Positions 19,101 through 27,861 of a stretch of 64,000 nt of DNA are shown here, one piece after another (the first letter of the stretch is position 1; each line of letters opens with the position of its first letter). The stretch spans positions 62,001-126,000 of the forward strand of contig NZ_JONL01000005.1 of assembly GCF_000711735.1 (NCBI RefSeq). Direction: 5' to 3'. This DNA comes from Maridesulfovibrio frigidus DSM 17176 (GTDB lineage: Bacteria > Desulfobacterota > Desulfovibrionia > Desulfovibrionales > Desulfovibrionaceae). The position numbers and the translations under genes were made by a program. Below the pieces are notes generated by a model, which ran no database searches, was not told where the DNA came from, and saw only the letters and a list, made by a program, of their open reading frames with translations.

Positions 19101-20408
19101 CCTGCGCTCAGTGAATCCCGCGATGCAGTTTCCGGCATCGTAGATTCAAGCGGCACATGGCGCCCGATAAATGATCCTGATGTAATATTACTAATTCCTA
19201 GCCTCGGCGAAATAAGCACAGATTTCCTCGCGGCCTCTATGAGTAGAGATAATATCCGCTACAAGGTTCTTCCTCATGCAAACGAGGCAGCTCTTAAGCT
19301 CGGACGAAATAATTCGTCATGCAAAGAATGTCTTCCCCTGCAACTGACCTCTGGTGCCTTACTTGCGCATCTTGAAGAAAGAAAGAAGCCGGAAGTCTCG
19401 CTATTTCTCATGCCTACAGCAAAAGGGCCTTGCCGCTTCGGGCAGTATTCCGTCTTTATGAATGACCTTGTCGAAAGGCTGGAAATACCGGACCTCGCAA
19501 TGTTTTCTCCAAGTTCCACTAATGGATATGGCGGATTCAGCACAAAGGTGGTTCTCGGTTTATGGCAGGGAATAGTCACAGGATCCATTCTTGAAGACAT
19601 TCACGCAAGCATAGTAACTGGCGCAAAAGACAAAGAAAATGCGCTAAAGATATTCTGGAAAGTAAGGCAGGACCTACTTGAATCCATGACGACGAACTGG
19701 AAGGATCTTTCCCGAGCGCTTCATAAGGGAGCAAAAGACCTTTCTGTGATTAAGCTCGAAAAGAACATTGAAGAATACCCCGTAATTTCGATTCTCGGCG
19801 AAATTTATGTTCGCCACGATCCTCTCGCACGGCGCAGTCTGCCTGAACGGTTGTCGAAAGAAGGATTCATCGTCCGCGTAGCTCCTGTGCTGGAATGGAT
19901 GAAATATACAGACTGGCTGAACCGTAAAGGTATCGAAGGCAAAGCCGGACTCGGATCCATTGTCAAACAGGGAATTAAAGGATATTTCGAAAAAAGAATC
20001 CGCGCCATCCTATCAAAAAGCGGCCTTGTCCATTTCAAAGGGCCTGACATCGGCGAAATTGTAGCAACAGCGTCTCCACATATTTCTGACCAGCTTACCG
20101 GGGAAGCGGTGCTCACAGTTGGCGCATCACTGCACGAAATTATGAATCCATCCTGCGGAGTAATTTCCATAGGCCCATTCGGATGCATGCCTTCACGAGT
20201 GGCCGAATCAATACTTAGTGAAAAATTCCGTGCAGTTTCTGCAGGTAATAAAGCATCTTCGTTTCTTGAGGATGACACACGCCTTCCATTTCTCGCCATT
20301 GAAACAGATGGTAATCCCTTCCCCCAATTGATCGAAGCGAGGCTCGAAGCATTCTGCCTTCAGGCATCAAGGCTCCACTTACGAAAGATCAATCAAAAGA
20401 CCCCTTAA
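16179..20408 (+). CDS. Giant acyl-CoA dehydratase activase-related protein
   Basis: The 1409-residue cytoplasmic protein has two BadF/BadG/BcrA/BcrD-type ATPase (ASKHA) domains in tandem. The first (about 1-255) has GICAGASTIGMVL, NKCASGTGEFL and a cysteine cluster CSVFCKSDC. The second (about 305-570) has LGLDVGSTTTKGVL, IFEIGGQDAKY, NEACSAGTGSFLEE and DQCAAFIGSD. These ATP- and iron-sulfur-binding domains normally drive electrons into 2-hydroxyacyl-CoA dehydratases or benzoyl-CoA reductases. A DUF2229-type domain follows (about 650-880, FCHPVELAHG), then a C-terminal region (about 990-1390) with SLGEI, CKECLPLQLT, GPCRFGQY and SCGVISIGPFGCMPSR, resembling the dehydratase D-component fold. 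So activase and partner may be one chain. The substrate is unknown. No ribosome site is obvious; translation is probably coupled to the preceding gene. Confidence 0.88.
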   Translation: MVKSLGICAGASTIGMVLVSRENKTFSVIKTVSISHEGNPASAILSAIEKFGNLDNVRIATSGRKFRHLLDLPSISEPQALESALSFTDLVKDGYRTIVSAGGETFMAYLLDADGKVETVHTGNKCASGTGEFLVQQLGRMGLDLDAMAELDENMPAHKVSGRCSVFCKSDCTHALNKGIEKDSVVAGLARMMAGKCIELLRKLPSDKVALIGSCSLNKFMVRELRKELPDLAVPEQAYVMEALGAAIWGADNGKTHTGNFSSVIRKGTTSFTFLPPLEAHIGSVDFHENDQAEFTPDNKLALGLDVGSTTTKGVLVDLASLKTVASCYLRTDGDPIGASRKVYSKLASQVPAGTTASIMGVTGSGRNIAGLHAGTAGIINEITAHAAAAVHYDPEVDTIFEIGGQDAKYTWLKNSVPCDYAMNEACSAGTGSFLEESAKETLGIEVTDIATIAFKGQNPPNFNDQCAAFIGSDLKLASQEGVPLDDMIAGLVYSVCINYSNRVKGNRTLGNKIFMQGGVCYNKAVPVAMAALTGRKIIVPPHPGLTGAFGVALEAIRRTKLNLLDEGIFDPTELSLREVHYKTPFICKGAGRDCDLGCSIARITVKDKTFPFGGICNRFDNSKVSTKQIEGEDLVTWREKRVFRDLSEPNEGRPTIGMNRSLLMNTWFPLYNTFFRTLGFEVRLPDKVDPDSIEQKGAPFCHPVELAHGSMGELLKLKTDHIFLPHVRSLPLKSGDRSSTCVLVQGETYYLRSAFPELENRSVLTPVIHMQEGMDQVRDTLVKMAKSLKIKAGQASDAFNKALTEQDCFFSDIRAKGAQYIANLESQPDKNAVVLFGRPYNAFNSWANKSIPAKFSTRATNIIPCDMLPSTEDCNADRNMYWATGEQIMESAEYVAKHPQLFGTFITNFSCGPDSFLLGHFRRAMGKKPSLTLELDSHTADAGIETRIEAFLDIVNGFKLLKIGSNHDKKTFTPALSESRDAVSGIVDSSGTWRPINDPDVILLIPSLGEISTDFLAASMSRDNIRYKVLPHANEAALKLGRNNSSCKECLPLQLTSGALLAHLEERKKPEVSLFLMPTAKGPCRFGQYSVFMNDLVERLEIPDLAMFSPSSTNGYGGFSTKVVLGLWQGIVTGSILEDIHASIVTGAKDKENALKIFWKVRQDLLESMTTNWKDLSRALHKGAKDLSVIKLEKNIEEYPVISILGEIYVRHDPLARRSLPERLSKEGFIVRVAPVLEWMKYTDWLNRKGIEGKAGLGSIVKQGIKGYFEKRIRAILSKSGLVHFKGPDIGEIVATASPHISDQLTGEAVLTVGASLHEIMNPSCGVISIGPFGCMPSRVAESILSEKFRAVSAGNKASSFLEDDTRLPFLAIETDGNPFPQLIEARLEAFCLQASRLHLRKINQKTP

Positions 20409-20430
20409 AACCTCCTACATATCCCAAAGC

Positions 20431-20471
20431 TAATATTAATTTTTATAAGTTTAATATCAATTTAATATTAA
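20431..20471. repeat. Short AT-rich repeats before the lipoprotein operon
   Basis: TAATATTAAT (20431-20440), TTTAATATCAA (20450-20460) and TTTAATATTAA (20461-20471) are near-identical, partly palindromic units in the 163-base gap before the lipoprotein gene. They may be regulator sites or simply AT-rich promoter DNA. Confidence 0.4.
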
Positions 20472-20571
20472 TTTATGACAATCCTCCCCTTGATATAGAT
20501 TGACGTATTATGATAGCAATTCTAGTCCTTAAGTGATTAGTTCTTCTATTGTATTCAGACTGGAGGGTCTT

Positions 20572-22809
20572 ATGAAATCTAAGTTTCTAAAATTACTATT
20601 AATAATAATGCTGGTTGCGATTGCGGGCTGTAAAACAGCCGGTACAGGCAAAGGCGGAGAAACAAAATATTCAATGTTCTTTACTCCTGCGGACCATATC
20701 ACGCAGCTAGTACAGCAGAAGAATCTAATGCAGGCCGAACAAGTATGGTTAGCAAACATCCAATTTTTCAATGAAAATCCTGAAACACATGTTCAACTTC
20801 AAAGCTTAGCATCATCCATAAAGTTCATGTTTCAGCCCAAATTAGTCGCTTCTAAAGCACGCTTAGATTCAATAATCTGGCCGGCCCCGCGAGCCCAGTG
20901 GCCAATGGTAGAAGACAAACTCACCGATACACAGGAGATGATGTCTACAGTTTCAGCTAGCACAATTCTTCCCGCGTATAATCAGGTTCCAGCCGAACTG
21001 GCGCAGCTTGAATCTGCTTACAAACAAAAAGAGACTCTCATAAAAAATGGCGCGGCGGCGGCATTCAAAGCATACCCGCTACTGACAGGAACAAGCTTTT
21101 TTAATGCTTACCCTGCAACTTTAAATAGATCTGCGTTTCTAGATTCACAGGCTCCATTCCTTACAAACGCAATTCTTAGTGCAAAGGGAACTGGCGTTAC
21201 ACACCTGATGAAAACATACGGGCCAGACCTTTCTGATACTTTTAAAAACGATCTCGGTGCACAGTATTATAAAAATGCTCTCCGCAGAGCCTCAGGAAAA
21301 GCCACCCCATCTTTACGTGCCATAATCAAAGCCCTTCAAGACACGAAAAAAGCAGGTTTTGAAATTGACCAGATCCCAGATTGCAAAATCGCTTTCGTCA
21401 GGGTTACCAGCAAATCAATGCTGAGACAGCATGGCATTGAGTTCGGTATAGGTATTGATGTTGATATGCCCATTGAGGCCGAACAGGCTGAAGCTAGAGG
21501 AATGTTCAACTCACAGACTGCGAAAGATGCAGATATCGTAATCCTGATTAATGAAGCTGTTTCTAAGATCGACCGCAAGACTACAGGGTACAGAGCTGAA
21601 AAAAGCCGCCTCATTTCCGGATACAAAGAAACATACAATAACGAGTACGACAAAGCGCAGATGATTTACCAGAATGCCCAGATGCAAAATAACGCTCTGC
21701 AATTTAGAATTAATGAATTCAAAATGGCAGGGCTAGGTGGCGCACTAGCACTCTTAACTATGCAGTCAGAAATAGATCATAACGAAAATAGATTTATGAG
21801 CGCACAGACGAATGCAACCATGACTCCCCGCATGCTGAACCTACCAGTATACGTGAACTACAAGTACAAAGTTGTTTCCGTTAAAGATGCCAAACGTGCT
21901 TCAGTACAGTACTACATCATCGACCGTCGCAACAAAACTTACTACGATAATACTTTCGATATTAATCAAGAACGCACATTTAAAGTAGCTTACGGTGTGC
22001 AGGACGAAGACCCTGACAATTCATCAATTCTTGCCAAGTTCAAAACAGAGAACGATCTTAAAAACTACGAGAAGCAACCTGTAAGCGTGGCTCTGTCTGA
22101 CATTCTCGGACACTATGCTTCGCAGCATGGAAAAGACAAAAAATACAAAAACATCGCGCAGATTCAGAAAAGCATCATGAATGACCGCAACGTTGCGATG
22201 AAGGAATTCTATTCCAATCAATACAACTCTGACACAGGCAACGACCCGCGCTTTGATTCTGTAGTCATCGTCTACAATCCACAGGGCAGTCTCGGTAGTG
22301 GTTTCTTCGTCGCAGAGGATGTAGTGCTCACTAACTTTCACGTGGTTGAAGGAAGTGATTATGCTGAAATGAAGCTCCACAACAATCAGGAGACATTCGG
22401 TAAAGTCATGGCATATGACATGAACCGAGACCTTGCTCTGGTAAAAATGCAAACTCGCGGCAAGCCTGTGACTTTCTACTCTAAGAACACACTTCCAGCC
22501 GGAGTTACCGTTGAAGCCATCGGTCATCCTGAAGGATTCAACTACACAATCACCCGTGGTGTTTTCAGTGCTTACAGATCCATACAAGGTGTGGGACCAG
22601 CGGCATCAAACAAGAAGGTTCGTTACATCCAGACTGACGCTCCGATTAACCACGGAAACTCAGGCGGTCCGCTATTTTACAAAGACAAGCTGATCGGCGT
22701 AAATACGTGGGGACTTTCTAAACAGACTGCTGAAGGACTTAACTTCTCAGTTCATTACGCAGAAGTTATGGACTTTCTTAAGCAACACGGCATTAAATAC
22801 CGCAAATAG
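20572..22809 (+). CDS. Lipoprotein with C-terminal trypsin-like serine protease domain
   Basis: The start at 20572 has GGAGG 6 bases upstream and gives a lipoprotein signal, MKSKFLKLLL then LVAIAGC with the lipid-modified Cys at 20. The first 560 or so residues are an unfamiliar, mostly helical region, followed by a beta-rich part. Residues about 570-745 form an HtrA-like S1 protease: GSGFFVAEDVVLTNFHVVEG (His about 590), NRDLALVKM (Asp about 620) and PINHGNSGGPLF (Ser about 697). All three catalytic residues are present. No PDZ domain is seen. It is probably anchored in a membrane facing the periplasm or surface. It is 9 bases from the TraT-like lipoprotein gene, so the two likely act together. 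Confidence 0.85.
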   Translation: MKSKFLKLLLIIMLVAIAGCKTAGTGKGGETKYSMFFTPADHITQLVQQKNLMQAEQVWLANIQFFNENPETHVQLQSLASSIKFMFQPKLVASKARLDSIIWPAPRAQWPMVEDKLTDTQEMMSTVSASTILPAYNQVPAELAQLESAYKQKETLIKNGAAAAFKAYPLLTGTSFFNAYPATLNRSAFLDSQAPFLTNAILSAKGTGVTHLMKTYGPDLSDTFKNDLGAQYYKNALRRASGKATPSLRAIIKALQDTKKAGFEIDQIPDCKIAFVRVTSKSMLRQHGIEFGIGIDVDMPIEAEQAEARGMFNSQTAKDADIVILINEAVSKIDRKTTGYRAEKSRLISGYKETYNNEYDKAQMIYQNAQMQNNALQFRINEFKMAGLGGALALLTMQSEIDHNENRFMSAQTNATMTPRMLNLPVYVNYKYKVVSVKDAKRASVQYYIIDRRNKTYYDNTFDINQERTFKVAYGVQDEDPDNSSILAKFKTENDLKNYEKQPVSVALSDILGHYASQHGKDKKYKNIAQIQKSIMNDRNVAMKEFYSNQYNSDTGNDPRFDSVVIVYNPQGSLGSGFFVAEDVVLTNFHVVEGSDYAEMKLHNNQETFGKVMAYDMNRDLALVKMQTRGKPVTFYSKNTLPAGVTVEAIGHPEGFNYTITRGVFSAYRSIQGVGPAASNKKVRYIQTDAPINHGNSGGPLFYKDKLIGVNTWGLSKQTAEGLNFSVHYAEVMDFLKQHGIKYRK

Positions 22810-22818
22810 GGAATTAGC

Positions 22819-23562
22819 ATGAAAAATAGAACTAGAATATTCGCCGCAGTTATCGCGATAATGGCTTTAAGTATGCTCATGTCCGGTTGTCAGTCCAGGC
22901 AACGTATGGGGATGGTCAGAGAAAAAGGCACAGGACTTATGTACGGATCTTACATGAACGGCAACCTGTTCATGGACCCGTCGCAGTTCTCAAACCCGAC
23001 AATTAAGCTTTCAATAAGAAATACTTCTGGTGACCCAGCGATTAACCTGAAAACCCTTCGTGCGGATCTGGAAAAGTCATACACTGATAAAGGATACGAG
23101 ATTACCAAGGGTAAAGACTACGGTATTCATATCGACATCAACATGCGCTATTCCGGCCAGATGTCCTCAAATATGGCAATTGAATACGGGCTCATGGGCG
23201 CTGCAGCCGGAGGATACGCAGGTAGCAAATCTCCAAGTAGCACAGATGGTGCAGTGGTAGGAACAGCTGGTGGAGCAACAGTTGGAGCTATCCTCGGAAG
23301 TTACTCAACAGAAGATACCTACATAGTATTCGCAGATGTTGCGATCGGCCTAGTTGATACACTTGCCAAGCGTAAGAAATTTACAATCACTTTTGGTGAT
23401 ACTCAAATTAAGAAAGACGATGAAGACACTGGTTTCACTGCATACCGTGCCCGCGAAAAATCGAAGATTGCGGTATATGCTGGCGGCGATAATGTTCACC
23501 AGTCTGAAATAGTAGTCGGAGTTACATCCAGATTCAAAAGAATACTTGAAGATGTAATCTAA
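22819..23562 (+). CDS. TraT-like lipoprotein
   Basis: The 247-residue protein has a lipoprotein signal ending in MLMSGC (Cys 24) and the features of the TraT complement-resistance/surface-exclusion family: IRNTSGDPAINLKTLRADLE, then KDYGIHIDINMRYSG, a glycine-rich central hydrophobic stretch (GAAAGGYAGS, VGTAGGATVGAILGS; about 132-165), and a C-terminal beta region (YIVFADVAIG). TraT proteins are outer-membrane oligomers on conjugative plasmids; chromosomal members exist with unknown roles. No transfer genes are near, so a conjugation role is unlikely. The partner is the protease lipoprotein upstream. Confidence 0.87.
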   Translation: MKNRTRIFAAVIAIMALSMLMSGCQSRQRMGMVREKGTGLMYGSYMNGNLFMDPSQFSNPTIKLSIRNTSGDPAINLKTLRADLEKSYTDKGYEITKGKDYGIHIDINMRYSGQMSSNMAIEYGLMGAAAGGYAGSKSPSSTDGAVVGTAGGATVGAILGSYSTEDTYIVFADVAIGLVDTLAKRKKFTITFGDTQIKKDDEDTGFTAYRAREKSKIAVYAGGDNVHQSEIVVGVTSRFKRILEDVI

Positions 23563-23608
23563 GCTGACTCCACTCAATATAGTTGAGCCGTTTCGAAAAA
23601 CGCTTAAT

Positions 23609-23647
23609 AAAAAAGGCCTTCTCAAATAAACTGAGACGGCCTTTTTT
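23609..23647. terminator. Bidirectional terminator
   Basis: AAAAAAGGCC pairs with GGCCTTTTTT, with a further CTCA/TGAG inner stem, between the convergent TraT-like and RTX genes. Confidence 0.88.
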
Positions 23648-23701
23648 GTTTCTGAACATTTTCTGTAAAGCGCATTGATGTAATCTACTAATAAATTAAC
23701 C

Positions 23702-25573
23702 CTATGAAGCTCCAGCAAGCTCAATATCAGTAGCAACAAGATCTCCTAGTGCGATGGTTGCAACTAGTTCTGCATCATAAGAACCACCGCTAGCCCCATC
23801 CCGATCCCAATATAGATTTCCGCTAGTACCTAAATCTTCCCACAGAAAGATAGGATCGGAGCCAGTACCAGAACTATCATAATGACTCTTTGTATCAAAA
23901 TACCTTACAGAACCGAATTCAGCTCCATCAAAATAGAACTTATCAGTTCCTGAAACAAATGTTTGAATGGTATCCGATCCAGTCGCTGTTCCGAAGTAAC
24001 TTGAATCCTTATAGCCGTAGGTATTGGCTCCACCATTCCCATTAATTATGTCATGCCCCTGTCCTCCAAAGAAAGTATTATCACCGCTATTTCCCGTCAG
24101 AGAGTCGCAAGAAGTAGATCCGATTATTCCCTCAAAGTTGCTCATAACATCCGTATAATGAGCATTATCAAGCCCGTCATATGTTGCTACGCCAGTTGCA
24201 AGGTTTGCAGTTACGCTGGCATAAGCACCTAAAAATGAAACAAAGTCATAATCCGCGCCACCGTCCAAAATATCATTTCCATCATCTCCGGTAATCACAT
24301 CCTTACCGGAACCACCACTAATAATATCGTTGCCTTCATCGCCATGGATAGTATCATCACCTGCGCCACCACCCAGCAGATCATTACCTTCATCACCCAT
24401 GATAGTATCGTTTCCATCATCACCATAGAGGGTATCAGCTCCAGCCTCTCCATCTAGAGTATCGTTACCCGCAAGGCCCATGATATAATCACTATTGGGT
24501 GTACCTTCTAATGTATCATCGCCAGCAGTTCCATAAACCCAAGTAATGCCGTCACTGGAAGTAGTACTCTGTACTTCAGTGGACTCAGGAATCTCTACAG
24601 TACCTTCAATTAATTCTAAAATATCATCGTCGGTAGGGACGTCATCCAGCTTTTCAAGCAATTCAGCAACGCTTTCAAGGTCACCCCCTGCGAGAGCATC
24701 AAATGTGTCTTGCGCTAATTCCATCATAGCAGCATCAAATATCTGCTGAGGACCATCGCCACCTTCAGGAGAACCTACAAGCACTCCTTCTACGCCTGGC
24801 TCAAGAACACTTTCCCCAACAATAACCGGACCACCTGTTTCACCGCCTTCGGCTCCTTCCTGTCCCTCTTCGCCCTCAGCCCCTTCTTCACCATCTGTCT
24901 GCTGCTGTTCCTGTTGCTCCTGTTGTTCTTGCTGCTCTTCCTGCTCACGTTGTTCCTGTATTTCCTGCTCAGCCTGAATAGCTGTCGGAGCGATAGACTG
25001 GAACTGTTCAAATTCTTCGACAGTCATAGTTCGCACTGTGCTCATGAGTCCTGATGAAGCAATATCAACTAATGCACGCGGCGTAGAAATCTGACGGAGC
25101 TCACCATCAATGGACTGGACCAGCAAGGCCTTACCACTGTGAATTTCTTCAACACCATGCTTCTCGCCGCCAGGACCAATTTCATGAACGGTGATGGTCC
25201 CGCGAATTCCGATAGTCGTGAGCGGAGTGCCGACCTTGAATCGTTCAGGATTCTGCTCAGCAATCTTACCCGTCACCATACGGAAAGTTCCTTGTGACAT
25301 ATTGAAAAGAAGTTCCGATGCGGATTCATCAGAATCATCAAAAATATAATCATCCAGAGCTATGGAGGAATCCTCACCCTGAGACAATAAAGTATCATCA
25401 ACAAATTGTATTTCTGCACTACTGCCCGTACGGGTGATTAACTCATCCCCCGCATAAACCGGATCTCCAGCCGCAACAGATCGCATACCGGATTCAGATT
25501 GAAGAAAAACTTCACCATTAGCGGCAAGAACAACACCAATAGAATTTGATTCAAAAACAGCTTCAGGAGACAT
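23702..25573 (-). CDS. FecR-domain RTX calcium-binding protein (paralogue A)
   Basis: The 623-residue protein has an N-terminal FecR-type domain (about 15-170: GVVLAANGEVFLQ, GDELITRTGSSAEIQFVDDT, RFKVGTPLTTIGIRGT), a glutamine/glutamate-rich linker (about 195-245), a helical acidic part, then RTX nonapeptides GGxGxDxxx (about 355-440: GLAGNDTLDG, GDDGNDTIMG, GGAGDDTIHG) and a C-terminal domain with LVATIALGDL. There is no cleavable signal peptide; RTX proteins of this build leave through a type I secretion system using a C-terminal signal, none of which is encoded here. ATG at 25573 is chosen over GTG 25582 because GGAG lies 8 bases ahead of it. Its neighbour is a close paralogue. A biofilm or surface role is possible but inferred. 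Confidence 0.85.
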   Translation of the reverse strand: MSPEAVFESNSIGVVLAANGEVFLQSESGMRSVAAGDPVYAGDELITRTGSSAEIQFVDDTLLSQGEDSSIALDDYIFDDSDESASELLFNMSQGTFRMVTGKIAEQNPERFKVGTPLTTIGIRGTITVHEIGPGGEKHGVEEIHSGKALLVQSIDGELRQISTPRALVDIASSGLMSTVRTMTVEEFEQFQSIAPTAIQAEQEIQEQREQEEQQEQQEQQEQQQTDGEEGAEGEEGQEGAEGGETGGPVIVGESVLEPGVEGVLVGSPEGGDGPQQIFDAAMMELAQDTFDALAGGDLESVAELLEKLDDVPTDDDILELIEGTVEIPESTEVQSTTSSDGITWVYGTAGDDTLEGTPNSDYIMGLAGNDTLDGEAGADTLYGDDGNDTIMGDEGNDLLGGGAGDDTIHGDEGNDIISGGSGKDVITGDDGNDILDGGADYDFVSFLGAYASVTANLATGVATYDGLDNAHYTDVMSNFEGIIGSTSCDSLTGNSGDNTFFGGQGHDIINGNGGANTYGYKDSSYFGTATGSDTIQTFVSGTDKFYFDGAEFGSVRYFDTKSHYDSSGTGSDPIFLWEDLGTSGNLYWDRDGASGGSYDAELVATIALGDLVATDIELAGAS

Positions 25574-25848
25574 AGGACACACTCCATCTGTAACTTAACA
25601 CTCCTCTATACTATATAATACTTTTTAAATATAATTCAAGACTGCAAAAATCTAATTGAAATATTTATTTATTACATACCCAGTAAAAAAACTCAAAATA
25701 AAAACCACTACTTAATATCAAACAGCTACAATAGATCAATTTATTTAAAATTTTATCTTATATGCACAAAAAAGTGCCGCGCCATTCTATTTTCATAAAC
25801 AACGAGGCAACATTTCTTAAACTATCACAACTATAAGCTTAAACTACA
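25574..25848. other. AT-rich gap between the two RTX paralogues
   Basis: No gene was seen. The minus strand upstream of paralogue A shows TTGAAT, 16 bases, TATATA as a weak promoter candidate. No terminator hairpin was recognised after paralogue B. Confidence 0.35.
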
Positions 25849-27861
25849 TCAAGCAATTGCCTCGGTATCAATATCACTCTCTAGCACTGACGCCCCATTA
25901 ATAAGAGTTGCAACAAGAGTATTACCTCCGACATCATCTCCATTCGAATCATACCAAAGCTGATTTAATTCATTGTCATAAACAATTCCCGCATATGCAC
26001 TGCCACTTCCACCCAACGAAGCGTTTGAACCATCATATGCATTCGATATAGTATCAAACGTAGGAACATCGGCAAAATCCCCACCATTGGCTTCGTTCAA
26101 GAACTTAAACTTGTCTTCACCTGAAACAAAATCCGTAATTTTATCACCACATCCACACAAAGTCTTATAGTAGAAGAAATCAGCATCAGCTCCGCCAGTC
26201 AGGGTATCTGTTCCAATACCACCTTCAAGCGTATCAATTCCGATTCGACCAGTCAGAGTATCATTACCATCCCCGCCCATCAGATAATTAGCGTCATCAC
26301 TGCCCATCAGGGTATCTCCCTGATCTGAGCCGATTATATTTTCGATGTTAATAAGGGTATCATTGCCCATGCTACCATCTGCAACCTCGTCGTATAGCGA
26401 TGCATTTACCGCGCTAACGCCCTCATAAGAGACTGTATCAACACCATCTCCACCATTAATTACATCATCACCTTGACCGCCAGTGAGAGTATCATCACCT
26501 AGTCCACCATAAAGCGCATCATTACCCTCTTCACCATCTATGACATCATTGTCTTCTCCACCGTAAATAACATCATTCCCGTTTCCACCCCAAATAGTAT
26601 CGTCACCGTCGCCACCCATGAGAGTATCATCACCACCTATTCCATCAATTTCATCGTTTCCACCGCGACCGTCATAATAATCAGTATGAGTAGTTCCCTC
26701 CCAATACTGACCCTGCTCACTACCTAAAGCAAAAGTAATACTGTCACCTGATGATTCATCTCCTCCTCGATCTTCAGGAATTTCAGAATCATTAGGAATA
26801 TCAGGAATGCCCTCAGTAACATTTTCAATTAATGCAATAATATCAGGATCATCAAGATCTTCTTCAGGTACGGTTATTTCTGCAACAACATCTTCTAATT
26901 GTTCCAGAAATTCTGCTGCTGCTTCAAAATAACCCTCTGCAAGGGCATCAAGAGCTTCTTGCGCAATACCAAGAGCTTCTGCATCAGCTCCAACAGGATT
27001 CACCGCATCAAAGCCGAAAGCACCAGCCAAGGCGCCATCAACTACCGGCGATAGCGCGTTACTGCCACCTACAATATTGGCACCCATTTCACCACCGAAA
27101 ACACCTTCAACCGCAACGGGCTGAGGTTCTGCCGCACCTTGCTCCGCGTCACCTTCACCTTGCTCTTCAGCAGGCCCGTCTTCTCCTTGCAGTTCTTCCT
27201 GATCTTGCTCTTGTTGTTCCTGCTGTTCCTGCTGACGCTGTTCTATAATTTCCTTCTCAGCCTGAATTGCAGCTGGCGCTACAGATTGAAACTGCTCAAA
27301 TTCCTGAACAGTCATTGGGCGAACAGTACTCATTAGACCCGAGGAAGCGATATCAACCAAAGCTCGTGGCGATGAAATCTGGCGAAGCTCACCATCAATG
27401 GACTGAACCAATAAAGCCTTACCGCTATGAATTTCTTCTACCCCGTGCTTTTCGCCATTAGCACCTATTTCATGAACAGTAATAGTTCCGCGAATTCCTA
27501 TGGTCGCAAGAGGAGAGCCGACCTTGAATCGCTCAGGATTCTGCTCGGCAATCTTACCCGTTACCATACGGAAAGTTCCCTGCGTCATATTGAAAAGAAG
27601 CTCGGAAGTAGAATCAGCGGCATCATCAAAAACATAATTATCAAGATTAATTGATGAATCAGAACCTTGAGAAAGTAATGTGTCATCAACAAAGCGTATT
27701 TCAGCGCTACCGCCCGCACCTGTGATCAATTCCTCTCCTCGGTAAACAGGAGAACCAGCTTCAACTTGCCTCATTCCAGAATCGGACTGAAGAAAGACCT
27801 CGCCATTCGAAGCAAGGACAACACCAATGGAATTTAAATCAGAAGTTTCTGCAGGCGACAT
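25849..27861 (-). CDS. FecR-domain RTX calcium-binding protein (paralogue B)
   Basis: The 670-residue protein has the same architecture as its neighbour: FecR-type domain (about 12-170), glutamine/glutamate-rich linker, acidic helical middle, about ten RTX units (GGDGDDTIWG, GGNGNDVIYG, GGLGDDTLTG, GGQGDDVING; about 395-530), and a C-terminal domain with GNTLVATLING. The FecR domains are nearly identical in the two proteins (RFKVG.PL.TIGIRGTITVHEIG; GVEEIHSGKALLVQSIDGEL), while the middles differ. The ATG at 27861 follows GAGGTGTGTG; upstream in-frame starts lack a good ribosome site. The two genes look like a tandem duplication. Export by a type I system is inferred. There is no FecI-type sigma factor here. 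Confidence 0.85.
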   Translation of the reverse strand: MSPAETSDLNSIGVVLASNGEVFLQSDSGMRQVEAGSPVYRGEELITGAGGSAEIRFVDDTLLSQGSDSSINLDNYVFDDAADSTSELLFNMTQGTFRMVTGKIAEQNPERFKVGSPLATIGIRGTITVHEIGANGEKHGVEEIHSGKALLVQSIDGELRQISSPRALVDIASSGLMSTVRPMTVQEFEQFQSVAPAAIQAEKEIIEQRQQEQQEQQEQDQEELQGEDGPAEEQGEGDAEQGAAEPQPVAVEGVFGGEMGANIVGGSNALSPVVDGALAGAFGFDAVNPVGADAEALGIAQEALDALAEGYFEAAAEFLEQLEDVVAEITVPEEDLDDPDIIALIENVTEGIPDIPNDSEIPEDRGGDESSGDSITFALGSEQGQYWEGTTHTDYYDGRGGNDEIDGIGGDDTLMGGDGDDTIWGGNGNDVIYGGEDNDVIDGEEGNDALYGGLGDDTLTGGQGDDVINGGDGVDTVSYEGVSAVNASLYDEVADGSMGNDTLINIENIIGSDQGDTLMGSDDANYLMGGDGNDTLTGRIGIDTLEGGIGTDTLTGGADADFFYYKTLCGCGDKITDFVSGEDKFKFLNEANGGDFADVPTFDTISNAYDGSNASLGGSGSAYAGIVYDNELNQLWYDSNGDDVGGNTLVATLINGASVLESDIDTEAIA

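Noticed and set aside
22024-22587. 187-residue open frame antisense to the protease lipoprotein
   Set aside because: It is opposite the conserved trypsin-like domain and its composition looks like a shadow frame.
24260-24480. Regular repeats resembling a CRISPR or satellite array
   Set aside because: They are the DNA of RTX GGxGxD codons; spacing follows the nine-residue protein repeat, with no spacers or direct identical repeats.
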